Source: DATLEX01 sp035525045 (GTDB lineage Bacteria > Acidobacteriota > Thermoanaerobaculia > Gp7-AA8). From it: 9,412 nt of DNA. The stretch is taken from assembly GCA_035525045.1 (NCBI GenBank), contig DATLEX010000014.1, positions 1-9,412 of the forward strand, read 5' to 3'. The notes under the pieces were generated by a model, which saw nothing but the letters and a program-made list of their open reading frames with translations, did no database searches and was not told the DNA's origin. Made by a program: the position numbers and the translations under genes. Below, piece by piece: positions 9,287 through 9,412 of the stretch (positions within the stretch are counted from its first letter, which is position 1; each line of letters starts with the position of its first letter).

Positions 9287-9362
9287 CCTTCTCCCCGCTT
9301 GCGGGCAGAAGGTGGCCCTCACCCGGCGCTTCGCGCCACCCTCTCCCGCAAGCGGGAGAGGG
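9287..9362. repeat. REP-like cluster of three palindromes, possible terminator
   Basis: Three GC-rich hairpins are packed together 17 bp after the cheY stop. 9287-9312 has CCTTCT pairing with AGAAGG around an inner CCCGC/GCGGG stem. 9325-9337 is GGCGC-TTC-GCGCC. 9339-9362 is an 11-bp perfect stem, CCCTCTCCCGC with GCGGGAGAGGG. GGTGGC (9311-9316) can also pair with GCCACC (9335-9340). Hairpins 1 and 3 look like diverged copies. The style matches dispersed intergenic palindromes seen across many high-GC genomes. It could stop transcription of the operon, but no T-tract follows. Nothing is recognised in the remaining 9363-9412. Confidence 0.75.
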
Positions 9363-9412
9363 CACAAACGACAAAGTCTTGCGAGCCGAAAAGCCGGGCT
9401 CGGGCGCGGGCT

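Overview
The window looks like a high-GC bacterial chromosome segment. Almost every real codon ends in G or C, and this produces long mirror-frame open frames on both strands that are not genes. The gene content is a secreted FG-GAP/ASPIC-UnbV protein, a GEVED-containing surface protein, an S74 auto-chaperone fibre, and a ribH-nusB pair followed by a PATAN (DUF4388) regulator. It resembles Acidobacteriota or a similar environmental lineage. That assignment is a low-confidence inference from gene style. Nothing in the window is diagnostic, and no phage, CRISPR, IS or tRNA gene is visible.

Left half (1-4249, minus strand): two secreted-protein genes are read toward the left edge. The upstream one (4249 to 1139) encodes 1036 residues with a signal peptide, a helical N-terminal half of unknown role, a seven-loop FG-GAP propeller and a C-terminal ASPIC/UnbV domain. 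Fifty bases downstream, a second gene (1088 to beyond the left edge) encodes a signal peptide, two DUF7507-type repeats and the start of a GEVED domain. Its Shine-Dalgarno can pair into a small hairpin.

Middle (4250-6190): a short divergent intergenic region carries a good sigma-70-type promoter (TTGTCA-N18-TATAGT). It drives a plus-strand gene for a secreted fibre with an Ig-like N-terminal part, VGIGT-type beta repeats and a C-terminal Peptidase_S74 intramolecular chaperone ending in a coiled coil. Its most likely start is ATG 4397, much shorter than the open frame that runs upstream through the antisense of the FG-GAP gene.

Right half (6190-9412): a GAGCCCT heptamer inverted repeat separates the fibre gene from a tight four-gene plus-strand run, ribH-nusB-DUF4388/pseudo-receiver/GAF-cheY. 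The junctions are a 0-bp gap, a GTGA overlap and an ATGA overlap. A TATAAT only 10 bp before the ribH ATG, with no Shine-Dalgarno, suggests a leaderless transcript. The regulator has a receiver-like domain with Glu in place of the phospho-Asp, and it is translationally coupled to a complete CheY-like receiver, so the two probably work in one signalling unit. The run ends in a REP-like cluster of GC-rich palindromes.

The points most worth a second look are the pseudo-receiver/receiver pair, the cellular S74 fibre, the repeat-adjacent leaderless ribH start, the homopolymer-rich linker in the regulator, and the unexplained helical half of the FG-GAP protein.
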